Source: Dickeya undicola
Lineage (GTDB): Bacteria; Pseudomonadota; Gammaproteobacteria; Enterobacterales; Enterobacteriaceae
DNA: 64,000 nt
NCBI RefSeq assembly: GCF_000784735.1
Contig: NZ_JSYG01000004.1
Coordinates: 1-64,000 of the forward strand
Direction: 5' to 3'
The position numbers and the translations under genes are program-made. Of this stretch, positions 26,792-39,365 are shown piece by piece. Within the stretch, counting starts at the first letter, position 1. Every line of letters starts with the position of its first letter. Below the pieces are notes generated by a model that was not told where the DNA came from, searched no databases, and worked only from the letters and a program-made list of their open reading frames with translations.

Positions 26792-27613
26792 ATGGAAAGA
26801 AGCGTATTTTATGTGTCCGATGGCACGGCTATCACGGCGGAAGTGCTGGGCCACGCGGTGATGTCCCAGTTTCCGGTAAGTACCGTCAGCTATACCCTGC
26901 CGTTCGTCGATAACGAAGCACGGGCAACCGCTGTCCGCGAACAGATTGACGGCCTGTACCGCCAGCATGGTGTACGCCCGCTGGTATTCTATTCGATTGT
27001 CACACCCGCTATCCGCGATATCATCGTTGGCAGCGAAGGATTCTGCCAGGACATCGTGCAGGCGCTGGTGGCTCCCCTGCAACAGGAACTGAACGTTTCA
27101 CCGATGCCGGTAGCCAATCGTACCCACGGGTTAACCGCCAACAACCTGATCAAATACGACGCGCGTATCGCCGCGATCGATTACACGCTGGCCCACGACG
27201 ACGGCATTTCGCTGCGCAACCTCGACCAGGCCCAAGTGATCCTGCTGGGGGTGTCCCGCTGCGGCAAAACCCCAACCAGCCTTTATCTGGCGATGCAGTT
27301 CGGCATTCGTGCCGCCAACTATCCTTTCACCGCCGACGATATGGACAACCTGCTGCTGCCAGATGCGCTCAAGCCTTATCAGCAAAAACTGTTCGGCCTG
27401 ACCATCGACGCTGAGCGCCTGACGGCCATTCGTGAAGAACGGCGCGGCAACAGTCGGTATGCTTCGCTGCGGCAATGCCGCATGGAACTGAGTGAGGTGG
27501 AGTCGCTGTTCCGCCGTCATCAAATCCGTTACATCAACACCACTAACTATTCGGTAGAGGAAATTTCCGCCCGCATTATCGACCTGATGGGCATAAATCG
27601 GCGTATGTATTAG
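26792..27613 (+). CDS. ppsR: PEP synthase regulatory protein (kinase/pyrophosphorylase)
   Basis: Bifunctional DUF299 protein of 273 aa that inactivates PpsA by ADP-dependent threonine phosphorylation and reactivates it by phosphate-dependent dephosphorylation. Visible are the N-terminal [21 protein letters not shown], the P-loop-like [19 protein letters not shown], and the C-terminal [23 protein letters not shown] precedes the ATG by a good spacing. It is divergent from ppsA, its target, and is followed by aroH as in E. coli. Confidence 0.95.
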   Translation: MERSVFYVSDGTAITAEVLGHAVMSQFPVSTVSYTLPFVDNEARATAVREQIDGLYRQHGVRPLVFYSIVTPAIRDIIVGSEGFCQDIVQALVAPLQQELNVSPMPVANRTHGLTANNLIKYDARIAAIDYTLAHDDGISLRNLDQAQVILLGVSRCGKTPTSLYLAMQFGIRAANYPFTADDMDNLLLPDALKPYQQKLFGLTIDAERLTAIREERRGNSRYASLRQCRMELSEVESLFRRHQIRYINTTNYSVEEISARIIDLMGINRRMY

Positions 27614-27751
27614 CTGTTTTTCGCTCATCGGAGTAAGGGGTTAGCTGTGATAGACTATCGCCATCGCGGCCAGGCGGACCCGGAAAACGATCGGTGGCCC
27701 CACGGCCACCTCCCCGCGCCTTCTGCCAGACCTGATGGTTATTCATAAAAA

Positions 27752-27771
27752 GGCCTATACCTAACGGGATA
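27752..27771 (+). other. Short stem-loop in the aroH leader
   Basis: CCTAT and ATAGG (extended by G/C one base out) enclose a 10-base loop about 28 bases ahead of the aroH ATG. I see no clear TrpR operator in this leader. Function unknown. Confidence 0.3.
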
Positions 27772-27798
27772 GGCGTCACGTATATTCAGAGACTACAC

Positions 27799-28851
27799 AT
27801 GCAACCAACTGATGAGCTGCGCAGTGAGCGACTTGCCAGTCTGATGACGCCCCATGAACTGTTGACCGCACTTCCTCTCACACCGGATGTCGCCGACACC
27901 GTCATCGCCTCGCGCGCACGCATAGAACGCATTCTTTCCGGGCAAGACCGCCGTTTACTGGTGATCATCGGCCCGTGTTCCATTCACCATATTGATAGTG
28001 CCAGAGAATACGCCCAGCGGCTGGCCGCATTGCGCACAACCTACCAGCACCGGTTGGAAATCGTGATGCGAACCTACTTCGAGAAACCGCGTACCGTGGT
28101 GGGCTGGAAAGGGTTGATTGCCGACCCACTGCTCAACGGCAGTTTCCTGATCAATGAAGGATTAACCCAGGCGCGCCAGCTGTTGCTGGACATCAACGCG
28201 CTCGGCCTGCCGACCGCCACCGAGTTTTTGGATATCGTCACCGGGCAGTATATCGCCGATACCATTAGCTGGGGGGCTATCGGCGCGCGGACCACCGAAA
28301 GTCAGATCCACCGGGAAATGGCCTCCGCCCTGTCTTGTCCGGTAGGATTCAAGAACGGCACCGACGGCAACGTCCGCATTGCGGTTGACGCCATTCGCGC
28401 CGCCCGAGCACGCCACATGTTTTTGTCGCCGGATAAGCACGGCCACATGACGGTGTACCAAACCCACGGTAACCCGTTCGGCCATATCATTCTGCGTGGT
28501 GGCAAGACGCCCAATTACGAAGCACAGCACATCGCCGAAGCCTGTACCGCATTGCGGGAATTTGCACTGCCGGAACGGCTGGTGGTCGATTTCAGCCACG
28601 GCAACAGTCAGAAGCAATTTCAGCGCCAGTTGACCGTCGCGCAGGCGGTATGCGACCAGATTCGCAACGGTGCCAGCGCTATCGCAGGGGTCATGGCTGA
28701 AAGTTTTCTGGTGGAAGGCACCCAACCGCTGCACCATCCGGATCAACTCACCTACGGCCAGTCGATTACCGACGCCTGCCTCGGCTGGCAGGACAGCGAA
28801 CAGTTGCTGGCTATGCTGGCAGACGCCGTGGACAGCCGTTTCGCAGACTAG
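27799..28851 (+). CDS. aroH: 3-deoxy-D-arabino-heptulosonate-7-phosphate synthase, Trp-type
   Basis: Class I DAHP synthase of 350 aa, first step of aromatic biosynthesis, condensing PEP and erythrose-4-phosphate. Key motifs: LVIIGPCSIHH, RTYFEKPRTVVGWKG, ATEFLDIVTGQYIAD, GAIGARTTESQIHREMASALSCPVGFKNGTDG and VDFSHGNS. Assignment to the tryptophan-sensitive isozyme AroH rather than AroF/AroG rests on the ppsR-aroH gene order shared with E. coli. It uses PEP, the product of neighbouring ppsA. Confidence 0.9.
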   Translation: MQPTDELRSERLASLMTPHELLTALPLTPDVADTVIASRARIERILSGQDRRLLVIIGPCSIHHIDSAREYAQRLAALRTTYQHRLEIVMRTYFEKPRTVVGWKGLIADPLLNGSFLINEGLTQARQLLLDINALGLPTATEFLDIVTGQYIADTISWGAIGARTTESQIHREMASALSCPVGFKNGTDGNVRIAVDAIRAARARHMFLSPDKHGHMTVYQTHGNPFGHIILRGGKTPNYEAQHIAEACTALREFALPERLVVDFSHGNSQKQFQRQLTVAQAVCDQIRNGASAIAGVMAESFLVEGTQPLHHPDQLTYGQSITDACLGWQDSEQLLAMLADAVDSRFAD

Positions 28852-28881
28852 CCCACCGCCATTCGGCATATCATGTTGCCC

Positions 28882-28911
28882 TGAAAACGAAAACCTCCGC
28901 CGCGGCGGAGG
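28882..28911. terminator. Terminator between aroH and rmf
   Basis: The perfect palindrome CCTCCGCCGCGGCGGAGG (28894-28911) is followed on the minus strand by TTTTCGTTTTC, a good terminator for rmf. It can also serve aroH, which converges on it. Confidence 0.75.
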
Positions 28912-28940
28912 TCATTCCCTTTACAATTGACAAGGTGCGA

Positions 28941-29108
28941 TCAGGCAATCGCCGCCCTGTCCTCCATGGCCTCTCGCCAGCCTCCCAACCAGTTAGACCG
29001 GGCATCGATAGATTGATAAGGACAGAGCTCCTTGGACCGGCCAACGATACCAGCCTGATAGCCCCGTGAATGCGCCCGTGCCAGACGATCTCTTTTCTGT
29101 CTCTTCAT
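28941..29108 (-). CDS. rmf: Ribosome modulation factor
   Basis: Protein of 55 aa that binds the 30S subunit near the anti-Shine-Dalgarno site and dimerises 70S ribosomes into inactive 100S particles in stationary phase. The sequence begins MKRQKRDRLARAHSRGYQAG and contains GRSKELCPYQ and NWLGGWREAMEDR, differing from E. coli Rmf (also 55 aa) at about a dozen positions. It is downstream of pqiABC, as in E. coli; the fabA gene expected next is not here because the gene order breaks. Confidence 0.97.
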   Translation of the reverse strand: MKRQKRDRLARAHSRGYQAGIVGRSKELCPYQSIDARSNWLGGWREAMEDRAAIA

Positions 29109-29411
29109 GCCTTGTTTCCCTCATTTCGACTCTGGTGGAAAGAAAACAGTGGTTAGTTTTCACTCAACCACACCCTATGAATAGCCATTTGAGAGACGAA
29201 GATCAAGGCGCAAAATTCACGCCATTGTCATATTTGTGAACCAGAATGGAGAATTTTCTGTGAGGCAACACCACATTTTGGCCTAACCGGCTGAGACAAA
29301 AACAAAACCCCTGGAACCCGATCGTGATCACAAAAACGGAATCCAGAGGTATTTGCTATAACTCAATTCATCTCGGTATAAAAGCGACCCGGCTTCCACG
29401 TCGGGTGGGTA
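29109..29411. other. rmf upstream region
   Basis: About 300 bases with no gene. It must hold the rmf promoter (minus strand); in E. coli this is ppGpp- and CRP-dependent, but I could not fix its boxes here. A weak hairpin (ACCCG/CGGGT followed by CGCTTTT on the minus strand, near 29384-29407) may end the pqi transcript. Confidence 0.4.
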
Positions 29412-29975
29412 TCAAGCGCCAGCCTGCAGGCGTTGACGCACCTGCTCTGCCACTTGCTGCCAGCCTTTGCCAAGCGCGTCGATCAGCGCGTCGTAACCGT
29501 CTTCAGCCTGCGGGACTTCGATGTTGAACGGCTGGGTCACGACGCGTTTGCTCCCCTGTAGCACCCATTCGCCGCGAATCACCGCCTTACCGTCAAACCG
29601 CCCCTGAAACGCGGTGACAGTGACCTGCAAGCTGGAGGCACTATCACTGGCCGTACCGGTCGCGGCGACATGCCAGCCCGGCAGACCGGTGCGCAGCGAC
29701 GCCACCAGCGCCTGCTGCAACTGCTGGTCCAGCGGGCTGGCCCACAGATTATTGGCCGCGATGGTGTAGCGTACCGCCGACGTCTGGAACACGATGCCAT
29801 TCCCTGCCAACGAATCCACCAGGGTAACCGGTGCCACCCACAGCTGATGCCCTTCGGTCGACGCCACCGAGACACGGGTGCTCTGCGTGGCGACAGGCAG
29901 TTGATAATAAACCTTCTGCGGGCTGCTACAGGCCCCCAGCAACAACACCAGCCACAACGGCCATAACTTCATCAT
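29412..29975 (-). CDS. pqiC: Intermembrane-transport lipoprotein PqiC
   Basis: Outer-membrane lipoprotein of 187 aa. The signal peptide ends in LLLGACSS with the lipidated cysteine near residue 16, followed by the PqiC/ABC-type transport auxiliary domain (VYYQLPV ... WVAPVTLVDSLAGNGIVFQTSAVRYTIAANNLWASPLDQQLQQAL). In E. coli it forms a ring that docks the PqiB needle to the outer membrane for lipid transport. Its ATG overlaps the pqiB stop (ATGA). Confidence 0.92.
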   Translation of the reverse strand: MMKLWPLWLVLLLGACSSPQKVYYQLPVATQSTRVSVASTEGHQLWVAPVTLVDSLAGNGIVFQTSAVRYTIAANNLWASPLDQQLQQALVASLRTGLPGWHVAATGTASDSASSLQVTVTAFQGRFDGKAVIRGEWVLQGSKRVVTQPFNIEVPQAEDGYDALIDALGKGWQQVAEQVRQRLQAGA

Positions 29976-31618
29976 GGTTTCGCCTTTTTCGGTTGTGGAT
30001 CACGGGCACCCGGTGCCTCGAAGATCAGAGCATTACTCTTGTCATTCAGGGTACGCAGCAACGGTTGTAATTCACGCAGTGTCTGATCCAGGCGCTGCAT
30101 ATCGCCAACCATATGGTTATACGCTGGCGAGCCGGGCTGCACACCCTGCAGGCTGCGATTCAGTTCGCGCAGTGTACGTTGCAAGTCTTCCGGCAACTGC
30201 TGCATTGCGTCGCTGTTGGTTAGTTTGTTGAGTGACACCAGCGTTTTCTGTAGCTCACGCAGGGTGGACTGGCTCTCTGCCAGCGTCTTCGTCGCCTGTT
30301 CCACCATCGGATTAAGTGGCAGACCATTGATTTTATCCAACACCGATATCAGCTTCTGTTGGATCTGCGTCAGGCCACCGTTGACCGTCGGCAACACCGG
30401 GTAGCCATCCATCGAAGCCAGTGACGTCACCCGGCCTTTTTGCTGCGGATAAAAATCCAGGTCTACGTACAGCGAGCCGGTCAGGAGATTGGCGGTTTTC
30501 ATTGATGCCCTCATGCCAGAGATAGCACCCTTGCTCAGCTCCTGCTCCAGATTGAGCTGGTCGCGTAGCCCTTTCTTCAATCGACCGGGTTCGATACGAA
30601 TCAGTACAGGGATACGGTAATCGTTGTCGAAACTTTGCGGTAAATTACGCGGGAAGAACGGCACTTCAGCCACCGTCCCCAGCCGGATACCACGGAATTC
30701 GACCGGTGCACCGGCTTGCAGACCGCGTACCGACTCGTCGAAAAACAGCAGGTATTCTTTGTAATCGGTATAGAGCGAGTCCTGAATGCTGCTCTGATTG
30801 TCAAACAACTCGAACTCGTCACGTTCATGGGACTGATTGCCCTTCTCCCAACCGGTAGGCACATCAAAGCTGACACCACCGCTTAATAAGGTGCTGAGCG
30901 ACCCCATTTCCACCCGCATCCCCTGCGCAGACAAATTCAACGCTACACCACTGTCTTTCCAGAACCGGACATTCGCCGTGACCAGTTGGTCATAGGGTGC
31001 AGCGACAAACAGCTGATACTGCATCTTTCTGGCTGTCGGATCAAAATGGCTGGTTTCTACCGACCCAACCCGGTAACCACGGAACAGTACCGGATCACCC
31101 GCGGTCAACTGCCCGGATTGATCACTATTAAGGATGATACGAATCCCTCTGGCATCCGGTGATGCCAGCGGTGGCGAATCCAGCAGTTTGAAAGCACGGC
31201 TGTCTTCCTTGCTGGACCCTGGCTGAAGCTCGATGAAAGAACCAGACAGCAATGTCCCCAAACCTGAAACGCCTTCGCGGCCGATCTGCGGTTTCACCAC
31301 CCAGAACGCCGAATCCTTACTCAGCAGTTTGTCCATACCGTCGTTAAGGCGCGCTTTGATCTCCACCTGATGCAGATCGTCACTCAGCACTACGCTTTCA
31401 ACCACCCCAACATTCACGCTACGGCTCTTGATCGCCGTTTTTCCCGCCTCGATCCCTTCGGCGTTACTGGTGGTCAGCGTGATTTCCGGCCCCTGATGAC
31501 TCACGTGATAAAACAGAATCCAGGCACCAATCAACACGGTCACAATCGGTACAATCCATACCGGCGACCAGCGTTTGATGCTTTCGATCTGCGCCATGCC
31601 TTGATTAGTTTTCGTCAA
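29972..31618 (-). CDS. pqiB: MCE-domain intermembrane transport protein PqiB
   Basis: Periplasm-spanning protein of 548 aa anchored by one N-terminal helix (WSPVWIVPIVTVLIGAWILFYH). Three MCE domains follow, then a long helical C-terminus (QATKTLAESQSTLRELQKTL ... QRLDQTLRELQPLLRTLNDKSNALIFEA) that forms the needle. The start is probably TTG at 31618: AGGAG lies 7 bases upstream and the length then matches E. coli (546 aa). The ATG at 31597 has its only purine-rich box too close. The start overlaps the pqiA end by 14 bases. Confidence 0.92.
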   Translation of the reverse strand: MTKTNQGMAQIESIKRWSPVWIVPIVTVLIGAWILFYHVSHQGPEITLTTSNAEGIEAGKTAIKSRSVNVGVVESVVLSDDLHQVEIKARLNDGMDKLLSKDSAFWVVKPQIGREGVSGLGTLLSGSFIELQPGSSKEDSRAFKLLDSPPLASPDARGIRIILNSDQSGQLTAGDPVLFRGYRVGSVETSHFDPTARKMQYQLFVAAPYDQLVTANVRFWKDSGVALNLSAQGMRVEMGSLSTLLSGGVSFDVPTGWEKGNQSHERDEFELFDNQSSIQDSLYTDYKEYLLFFDESVRGLQAGAPVEFRGIRLGTVAEVPFFPRNLPQSFDNDYRIPVLIRIEPGRLKKGLRDQLNLEQELSKGAISGMRASMKTANLLTGSLYVDLDFYPQQKGRVTSLASMDGYPVLPTVNGGLTQIQQKLISVLDKINGLPLNPMVEQATKTLAESQSTLRELQKTLVSLNKLTNSDAMQQLPEDLQRTLRELNRSLQGVQPGSPAYNHMVGDMQRLDQTLRELQPLLRTLNDKSNALIFEAPGARDPQPKKAKP

Positions 31619-32873
31619 CGGAACGCTCCTCTCCCTGCACGTGATGCCGATCCCACAACAGGCGGGGATCAAAGGTCATCGCAGCAATCATGGTCAGAAT
31701 GACCACGGTGGCAAACAACACCGCGCCGATGGCCGGATAAATGCTCATCAGTCGGCCCATACGCACCATCGCCGACAACACGGCGATGACAAACACATCG
31801 ATCATGGACCAGCGACCGACAAACTCCACGACCTCATACACCAAATGCAGCCGCTCAGTATCGTGACGGCGCGAGCCATAAGCACACCAGCACAGCCAGC
31901 CCATCGCCAGCATTTTTAGCGTCGGCACCATGATGCTGGCGATAAAAATCACCAGCGCCACCGGCCACGAACCGCCGTCCCATAAGATGATCACGCCAGA
32001 CATGATCGTCGAGGTAATACGATGCCCCAGCGCCTCGGTCACCATAATCGGCATCACGTTGGCAGGCACGTACAACAGTATCGACGTCAGCAACAACGCC
32101 AGCGTCCATTGCAGGCTGTGACGCCGCCGGGTATGGCCGTGCGTATGGCAGCGCGGGCAACGGACCTCATCGGCAGGTAAAATAGCGCTACAGCAGGTGC
32201 AGGCCCGCACGCCTTGATCCAGCCCGCTGCGGCCGGTTTCCAGCCCCTGCGGCATGGGTGGCGGTGGGGCAACATCATCCCACAACCAGCGCCGGTCAAG
32301 ACTCTGGAACGCCAGCAACTGTAACAGGCAAAACGCGATATAAGGGACGAAACTGGGGCCGATACCGATGTCGCCATACGACATCAGTTTGACAAAACTG
32401 ACCAGCACGCCCGCCAGAAAGATCTCCGCCATGCCCCAACTCTTCAGTTGGAACAGTATTCGGGTGGACCAACGCCGCACCCCATCAGGCAACGGCGCAC
32501 GCAGGCACAACAAGAGGATGACGGCCATTGAACAGGCGGGCACTAGCTGAGCAAACAACAGAAACAGTGTCGCCACACTGGTATAGTTTTCCGCCACCAT
32601 CACCCGTGGAATCTCCAGCAGGGTAATTTCGCTGCGAATACCAGCAACGCTCATCGACACGAAGGGAAACAACACCGACAGCAACAGCATGATCAACGCA
32701 CTAAACGCAAAGCTGGCTGGCCGCCAGCGCGGTTCTCGCTGACGGCTGGATAACGAGGTTTTACAACGCGGACACACCGCGCGCTGCCCGTCATGCAATA
32801 TCGGCAGCTCTACCAGCAAGTCACAATGCGGACACAGCATATGCCGGTCATAGTGGTGGTGATGAACACCCAT
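31605..32873 (-). CDS. pqiA: Paraquat-inducible inner-membrane protein PqiA
   Basis: Inner-membrane protein of 422 aa (E. coli 417) with two homologous halves, each with a zinc-ribbon-like pair of CxxC motifs (MLCPHCDLLV ... CPRCKT; ACTCCSAIL ... CPRCHTHG) followed by about four transmembrane helices. It is the membrane partner of PqiB in a lipid-transport system for outer-membrane integrity; SoxRS-inducible in E. coli. GGAGGCGGCGA precedes the ATG. First gene of pqiABC. Confidence 0.95.
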   Translation of the reverse strand: MGVHHHHYDRHMLCPHCDLLVELPILHDGQRAVCPRCKTSLSSRQREPRWRPASFAFSALIMLLLSVLFPFVSMSVAGIRSEITLLEIPRVMVAENYTSVATLFLLFAQLVPACSMAVILLLCLRAPLPDGVRRWSTRILFQLKSWGMAEIFLAGVLVSFVKLMSYGDIGIGPSFVPYIAFCLLQLLAFQSLDRRWLWDDVAPPPPMPQGLETGRSGLDQGVRACTCCSAILPADEVRCPRCHTHGHTRRRHSLQWTLALLLTSILLYVPANVMPIMVTEALGHRITSTIMSGVIILWDGGSWPVALVIFIASIMVPTLKMLAMGWLCWCAYGSRRHDTERLHLVYEVVEFVGRWSMIDVFVIAVLSAMVRMGRLMSIYPAIGAVLFATVVILTMIAAMTFDPRLLWDRHHVQGEERSVDEN

Positions 32874-33126
32874 TCGCCGCCTCCGTTGGCCTGGCTGATA
32901 CGAAAAATCGCAATGTTGTCGTACTGGATTGATGGCGGCACAGGCACGATAACCGGCGAGAGAAACCCGCTTATTTCTTCACAACTACCGCATCCCTGCA
33001 ACCATTACGCACGCAGGCCAGGAAAAGACGCAAGCGCGCCCCGTCCTGGCCCCGAATGCATGACTCATGACACGCGTGTTTGGCTCAGCCACCACAGGCT
33101 ATCGCCTCAACACGCCATGAGCATCC
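32874..33126. other. Intergenic region between uup and pqiA
   Basis: 253 bases holding the pqiA promoter region (minus strand). I see no convincing SoxS box or small gene. Confidence 0.35.
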
Positions 33127-35061
<1,935 letters not shown>

Positions 35062-35066
35062 GGTGG

Positions 35067-37190
35067 TTATTTTTCCTCGCTGACGTGTTTCAGCAGCCAG
35101 CAGTTATGAATCTGACGGTTACGGGCGAAATCCTGCGACAAGGTTTGTGCGGTAATTTCTTTTGCCTCCAGTCCCAGTGCAGCCAGTCCAGGCTTATCCA
35201 TCTGGAAACCGCGTTTATTGTTGGAAAAGAGAATAGTGCCGCCAGGGCGCAGCATCCGCTTGAGCTGGGACATCAGCATCAGGTGGTCACGCTGTACATC
35301 GAACGATTCGTCCATCCGCTTGGAGTTGGAGAAGGTCGGCGGGTCGATAAAAATCACATCGAACTGTTCACGGGTTTCGCGCATCCACGCCAGACAATCC
35401 GCGTGGATCAGCCGATGCTGGCGACCGGTCAGGCCGTTGAGGCGCAGGTTTTTCTCTGCCCATTCCAGATAAGTGCGCGACATGTCCACCGTGGTGGTCG
35501 AACGCGCGCCGCCTAGTCCGGCGTGCACGCTGGCGCTGCCGGTATAGGCAAACAGGTTGAGGAAATCCTTGCCGTGACTCATCTCACCCAGCATACGGCG
35601 GGCAATGCGATGATCGAGGAACAACCCGGTGTCCAGGTAGTCGGTCAGGTTGACCCACAGTTTGGCGTTGAATTCCGACACCTGTAAAAACTCGCCTTTC
35701 TCGGCCAGCTTTTCGTACTGGTTCTTGCCCTTTTGCCGCTCACGGGTTTTCAGCACCAGATGGCTGGCGGGCAGCCCCAGCACGCTCAGCGTGGCGTTGA
35801 TCACATCAAACAACCGTTGGCGCGCTTTCTGGGCATCGACGCTTTTCGGCGGCGCATACTCCTGAATCACCACCCGCTCGCCGTAACGGTCCACTGCCAC
35901 GTTATATTCCGGCAGGTCGGCGTCATACAGGCGGTAACATTCAATCCCCTGCTGTGCGGCCCATTTCTCCAGCTTGCGCAGGTTCTTACGCAGACGGTTG
36001 GCAAAATCCTCGGCGAACGTCGCCGTGCTCTCCGCGCCGTTTTCCTTTTCCGCCAGTTGATAATTTTTCTGTACGCAATCCAGCGGGCCGTTCTTGGCCT
36101 TGAACTGGCGATCGGCACGCAGTTGCAGACAACTGAGCAGTTCCGGCGAGGCGCTAAACAGCGACAGCTTCCAGCCACCGAATTCGGTTTTCATTTTACG
36201 GCCAAGCAGGTTGTGCAACGCAATCAGCGCCGGTTCGCTCTCCAGACGCTCGCCGTAAGGCGGGTTGCTGACCACAGTGCCTGTCGGCCCCTGCGGCAGC
36301 GGGTTTTTCAGTTGCGTGGCATCAACGGCTTCAAAACGAATCAGGGAACCGACCCCGGCACGGCGGGCATTGCTGCTGGCGATATCCACCATGCGCCTGT
36401 CGATGTCGGAACCAAAGAAACGAGACGTGGTGGCTTGCAGACCGGCACGAGCGCGTTCCTGCGCCTCGGTGGTGATGCTTTTCCACAACGTCGGGTTATG
36501 CTGCTGCCAGGCCAGAAAACCCCAGTGCTGACGGTGCAAACCGGGTGCACGATCCGCCGCCATCATCGCCGCTTCAATCAGCAGCGTGCCGGAGCCACAC
36601 ATCGGGTCCACCATCGGCGTACCGGTTTCCCAGCCGGAGCGCAGCACGATAGCCGCTGCCAGATTCTCCTTCAACGGTGCCTGCCCGGCCATGTCGCGGT
36701 AACCACGCAAGTGCAGGCTCTCGCCGCTGAGATCCAGCGCCACGCTGGCTTTCTCGCGTTGCAGAAACACATTAATGCGGATATCGGGCTGCTGGCGGGC
36801 GACGTCCGGACGCTGGCCGGTTTTGCGGCTAAAGCTGTCCACGATGGCGTCCTTGACCTTGAGCGCGCCGTACTGGCTGTTGCGAATCTCATCATTGGTG
36901 CCGGTAAAGTGCACCGCAAAGGTGTGGTTGACGCTGAATACCGCGCTCCAGTCCACCGCCTGCACGCCCAGATACAAATCCAGATCGCTGTAGACGTTAA
37001 ACTCGTTGAGCGGCAGCAGGATGCGCGACGCCAGTCGGCTCCACATCAGGCTTTGGTACAACAGTCGATCGTCTCCCTGAAAGTGCACCCCGCCTTGCAC
37101 CACGGTGCAATGCTGCGCGCCCAGCGCTTCAAGTTCACTTTTTAACAATTCTTCCAGACCACGCGCCGTGCTGGCAAACAGAGAGTTCAT
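35067..37190 (-). CDS. rlmKL: Bifunctional 23S rRNA methyltransferase RlmKL
   Basis: Fusion enzyme of 707 aa (E. coli 702). The N-terminal THUMP domain and the RlmL methyltransferase (SNPPYGERL catalytic motif, [18 protein letters not shown] site) make m2G2445. The C-terminal RlmK domain ([38 protein letters not shown]) makes m7G2069. It shares a promoter with uup. The ATG at 37190 matches the family start [20 protein letters not shown]. Confidence 0.96.
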   Translation of the reverse strand: MNSLFASTARGLEELLKSELEALGAQHCTVVQGGVHFQGDDRLLYQSLMWSRLASRILLPLNEFNVYSDLDLYLGVQAVDWSAVFSVNHTFAVHFTGTNDEIRNSQYGALKVKDAIVDSFSRKTGQRPDVARQQPDIRINVFLQREKASVALDLSGESLHLRGYRDMAGQAPLKENLAAAIVLRSGWETGTPMVDPMCGSGTLLIEAAMMAADRAPGLHRQHWGFLAWQQHNPTLWKSITTEAQERARAGLQATTSRFFGSDIDRRMVDIASSNARRAGVGSLIRFEAVDATQLKNPLPQGPTGTVVSNPPYGERLESEPALIALHNLLGRKMKTEFGGWKLSLFSASPELLSCLQLRADRQFKAKNGPLDCVQKNYQLAEKENGAESTATFAEDFANRLRKNLRKLEKWAAQQGIECYRLYDADLPEYNVAVDRYGERVVIQEYAPPKSVDAQKARQRLFDVINATLSVLGLPASHLVLKTRERQKGKNQYEKLAEKGEFLQVSEFNAKLWVNLTDYLDTGLFLDHRIARRMLGEMSHGKDFLNLFAYTGSASVHAGLGGARSTTTVDMSRTYLEWAEKNLRLNGLTGRQHRLIHADCLAWMRETREQFDVIFIDPPTFSNSKRMDESFDVQRDHLMLMSQLKRMLRPGGTILFSNNKRGFQMDKPGLAALGLEAKEITAQTLSQDFARNRQIHNCWLLKHVSEEK

Positions 37191-37371
37191 ATCGCAAAGA
37201 TTACCTTAATGAAGGACTACCTTAGTAAGCGCGCTTCCAAACAGAAAACGCACTGGAAAAAACGCCCCGTCAGGAAAACCGGAGCCTATCAAGAAAATTG
37301 AGGCGCATTATAGCTAATCCCGGCGGCTTGTCATAAAGTTGCCGCTTTACGTCAGCAAGGAAATCCTCATC

Positions 37372-38475
37372 GTGATCGTGTTAAGTCGGCTTTTTGTTCA
37401 CCCGGTCAAATCCATGCGTGGTATCCAATTGTCGCAGGCGATGGCCAGCGCCAGTGGTCTGGCGTTTGATCGCATCTTTATGATCACCGAGCCCGATGGC
37501 ACCTTCATTACCGCTCGCCAGTTTCCACAACTGGTGCTATTCACACCCGCGCTGACCCACGATGGCGTCTTCCTGTCCGCGCCCGACGGCCGTACATGCC
37601 TGGTGCGTTTTGACGACTTCGCCCCCGCCAGCGCGCCAACCGAAGTCTGGGGCAACCATTTCCAGGCCCGCATCGCACCGGACGCAGTTAACCGCTGGTT
37701 GAGCGACTATCTGCAACGCCCGGTGCAACTGCGCTGGCAGGGGCCAGAGCCGTCGCGTCGTGTCAAACGCCGCCCGGATATCCCGCTGGGGTTTGCTGAT
37801 GGCTACCCGTTTCTGCTGATCAACGACGCGTCATTTGACGATCTGCGCCGCCGTTGCAGCGCGGGCATCCGCATCGAGCAGTTCCGCCCTAATCTGATCG
37901 TCAGTGGTGCCGACGCTTACGCCGAAGACAGCTGGCAGACCGTGCGCGTCGGCGAGGTGGTGTTTGATGTCGCCAAACCCTGTAGTCGCTGCGTGCTGAC
38001 CACGGTGAGCGTCGAACGCGGGCGTCGCCATCCATCCGGCGAACCGCTGGCGACATTGCAGCAGTACCGCACCGCAGAAAACGGCGATGTTGATTTCGGC
38101 ATGAACCTGATAGCCCGTAACAGCGGCATCATTCGTGCTGGCGATAGCATTGAGATTCTTGCCACCAAACCACCGCGGCCTTATGGTGCGGGCACCGACA
38201 CTGAACGTTTGACGCCGCAGCCCAGCGCCGTCAACGCGGTACAAATCGCCTATCAGGGCCAGCGTTTTACCGGCAACAATCAGCAAATTCTGCTGGAACA
38301 GCTCGAACAACAGGGGATCCGTGTGCCCTATTCCTGCCGGGCCGGGGTATGTGGTTGCTGTCGACTCACGTTGACTGATGGCGAGGTGTCACCGCTGAAA
38401 GCCAGTGCGCTGGGCGAAGATGGAACAATTCTGGCGTGCAGTTGCATTCCGGCAGGAGATATCCAGCTAGCCTGA
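37372..38475 (+). CDS. ycbX: MOSC and 2Fe-2S ferredoxin domain protein YcbX
   Basis: Molybdenum-cofactor-dependent protein of about 367 aa that reduces N-hydroxylated base analogues such as 6-hydroxylaminopurine. A beta-barrel N-terminal domain ([14 protein letters not shown]), a MOSC domain ([27 protein letters not shown]), and a C-terminal ferredoxin domain with cluster cysteines in [16 protein letters not shown] and [10 protein letters not shown] are visible. No ATG fits; GTG at 37372 has AAGGAAATCCTCATC upstream and a second GTG at 37378 is equally near the homologous start. Divergent from rlmKL. Confidence 0.93.
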   Translation: MIVLSRLFVHPVKSMRGIQLSQAMASASGLAFDRIFMITEPDGTFITARQFPQLVLFTPALTHDGVFLSAPDGRTCLVRFDDFAPASAPTEVWGNHFQARIAPDAVNRWLSDYLQRPVQLRWQGPEPSRRVKRRPDIPLGFADGYPFLLINDASFDDLRRRCSAGIRIEQFRPNLIVSGADAYAEDSWQTVRVGEVVFDVAKPCSRCVLTTVSVERGRRHPSGEPLATLQQYRTAENGDVDFGMNLIARNSGIIRAGDSIEILATKPPRPYGAGTDTERLTPQPSAVNAVQIAYQGQRFTGNNQQILLEQLEQQGIRVPYSCRAGVCGCCRLTLTDGEVSPLKASALGEDGTILACSCIPAGDIQLA

Positions 38476-38532
38476 GAGCCGCCAGTGAGGTGATGAATGC
38501 GTGACGGTAAAAAGCCCGATTGAGATAGGCTC

Positions 38533-39087
38533 TTAGCCAGCGAACGCGTAATGCGGCGATGCTTCGTCGTGCTTATCCACAACAGGGCGCAGGCGGTCAT
38601 GCATGATTTTGATGGCGTCACCCAGTTGCATGGTCTTGCCGCTGAGCGCCAGTTGCCCTTGCGCCAGCACGCACAAGCTGGCTTTCTCTCCCGCTTCCAC
38701 CACCATGAAATTCGCCGCTTCCGGGCGTTCATTCAACTGCACGCTAACCTGATCGCCGGTTTGCGGTGATGATGTGGCCGCGCCCTGAGCCACAAAATGC
38801 CAGCTTTTCGGCATCATCGGTTTCAGAAAACGGTTCGCCACCAACGCGTTTAACACCAGTTCAGCCCTGGCTTCGGCGGGCAGTGCCAGCGCCTGACATT
38901 TCTCCTGATAGGTGAAAAACAGGGCGGCATCGTCAACGCAGAATACGCTTGGCGTAAACGCATCCGGTGTAAGCATTGAAGAAGAGAAACGGGAACGAAA
39001 TACCATGCCATTGGCCAGGTCAAGCATCAGGCGCGCCTGTTCAATATCAAAATACCAGCGCCAGCTATCGTCAGGGGTTAATTTCAT
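38533..39087 (-). CDS. zapC: Cell division protein ZapC
   Basis: Cytoplasmic protein of 184 aa that bundles FtsZ filaments and stabilises the Z-ring. The family blocks SWRWYFDIEQARLMLDLANGMVFRSRF, MLTPDAF, FCVDDAALFFTYQEKCQAL and AELVLNALVANRFLKPMMPKSWHFV are conserved with E. coli ZapC (180 aa). AAGGTAATACG precedes the ATG. It converges with ycbX and follows pyrD, as in E. coli. Confidence 0.95.
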   Translation of the reverse strand: MKLTPDDSWRWYFDIEQARLMLDLANGMVFRSRFSSSMLTPDAFTPSVFCVDDAALFFTYQEKCQALALPAEARAELVLNALVANRFLKPMMPKSWHFVAQGAATSSPQTGDQVSVQLNERPEAANFMVVEAGEKASLCVLAQGQLALSGKTMQLGDAIKIMHDRLRPVVDKHDEASPHYAFAG

Positions 39088-39195
39088 CGTATTACCTTCA
39101 TTTATGCCTTGCTGATGCCAAAATACCGGACAATAGGTCCGGATGAATAATCGGCCACCACATCAATAAGCAACCGGAATGTATTAGCGTAATCC

Positions 39196-39227
39196 ACATA
39201 CCTGCAACTCGAATTATTTTGGGTATT
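39196..39227. repeat. Half of an ERIC element
   Basis: ACCTGCAACTCGAATTATTT followed by TGGGTATTA is the right end of an ERIC; the left half is missing. It lies between pyrD and zapC. Confidence 0.6.
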
Positions 39228-39365
39228 ACGCCATTCGTCGGGTACGACCGCGTTAAAAATAACCCATCAGGTACGATGATGCTGTATTTTTGCACAAACG
39301 AAGAAAATATAGACCAGCGCGGAGGAGAAATAAACCCCCCGCGCCAGATAACAGGAATGAAAAAA

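Noticed and set aside
35733-37145. 470-codon open frame antisense to rlmKL
   Set aside because: Shadow of a conserved gene with biased codons; no ribosome site or motif.
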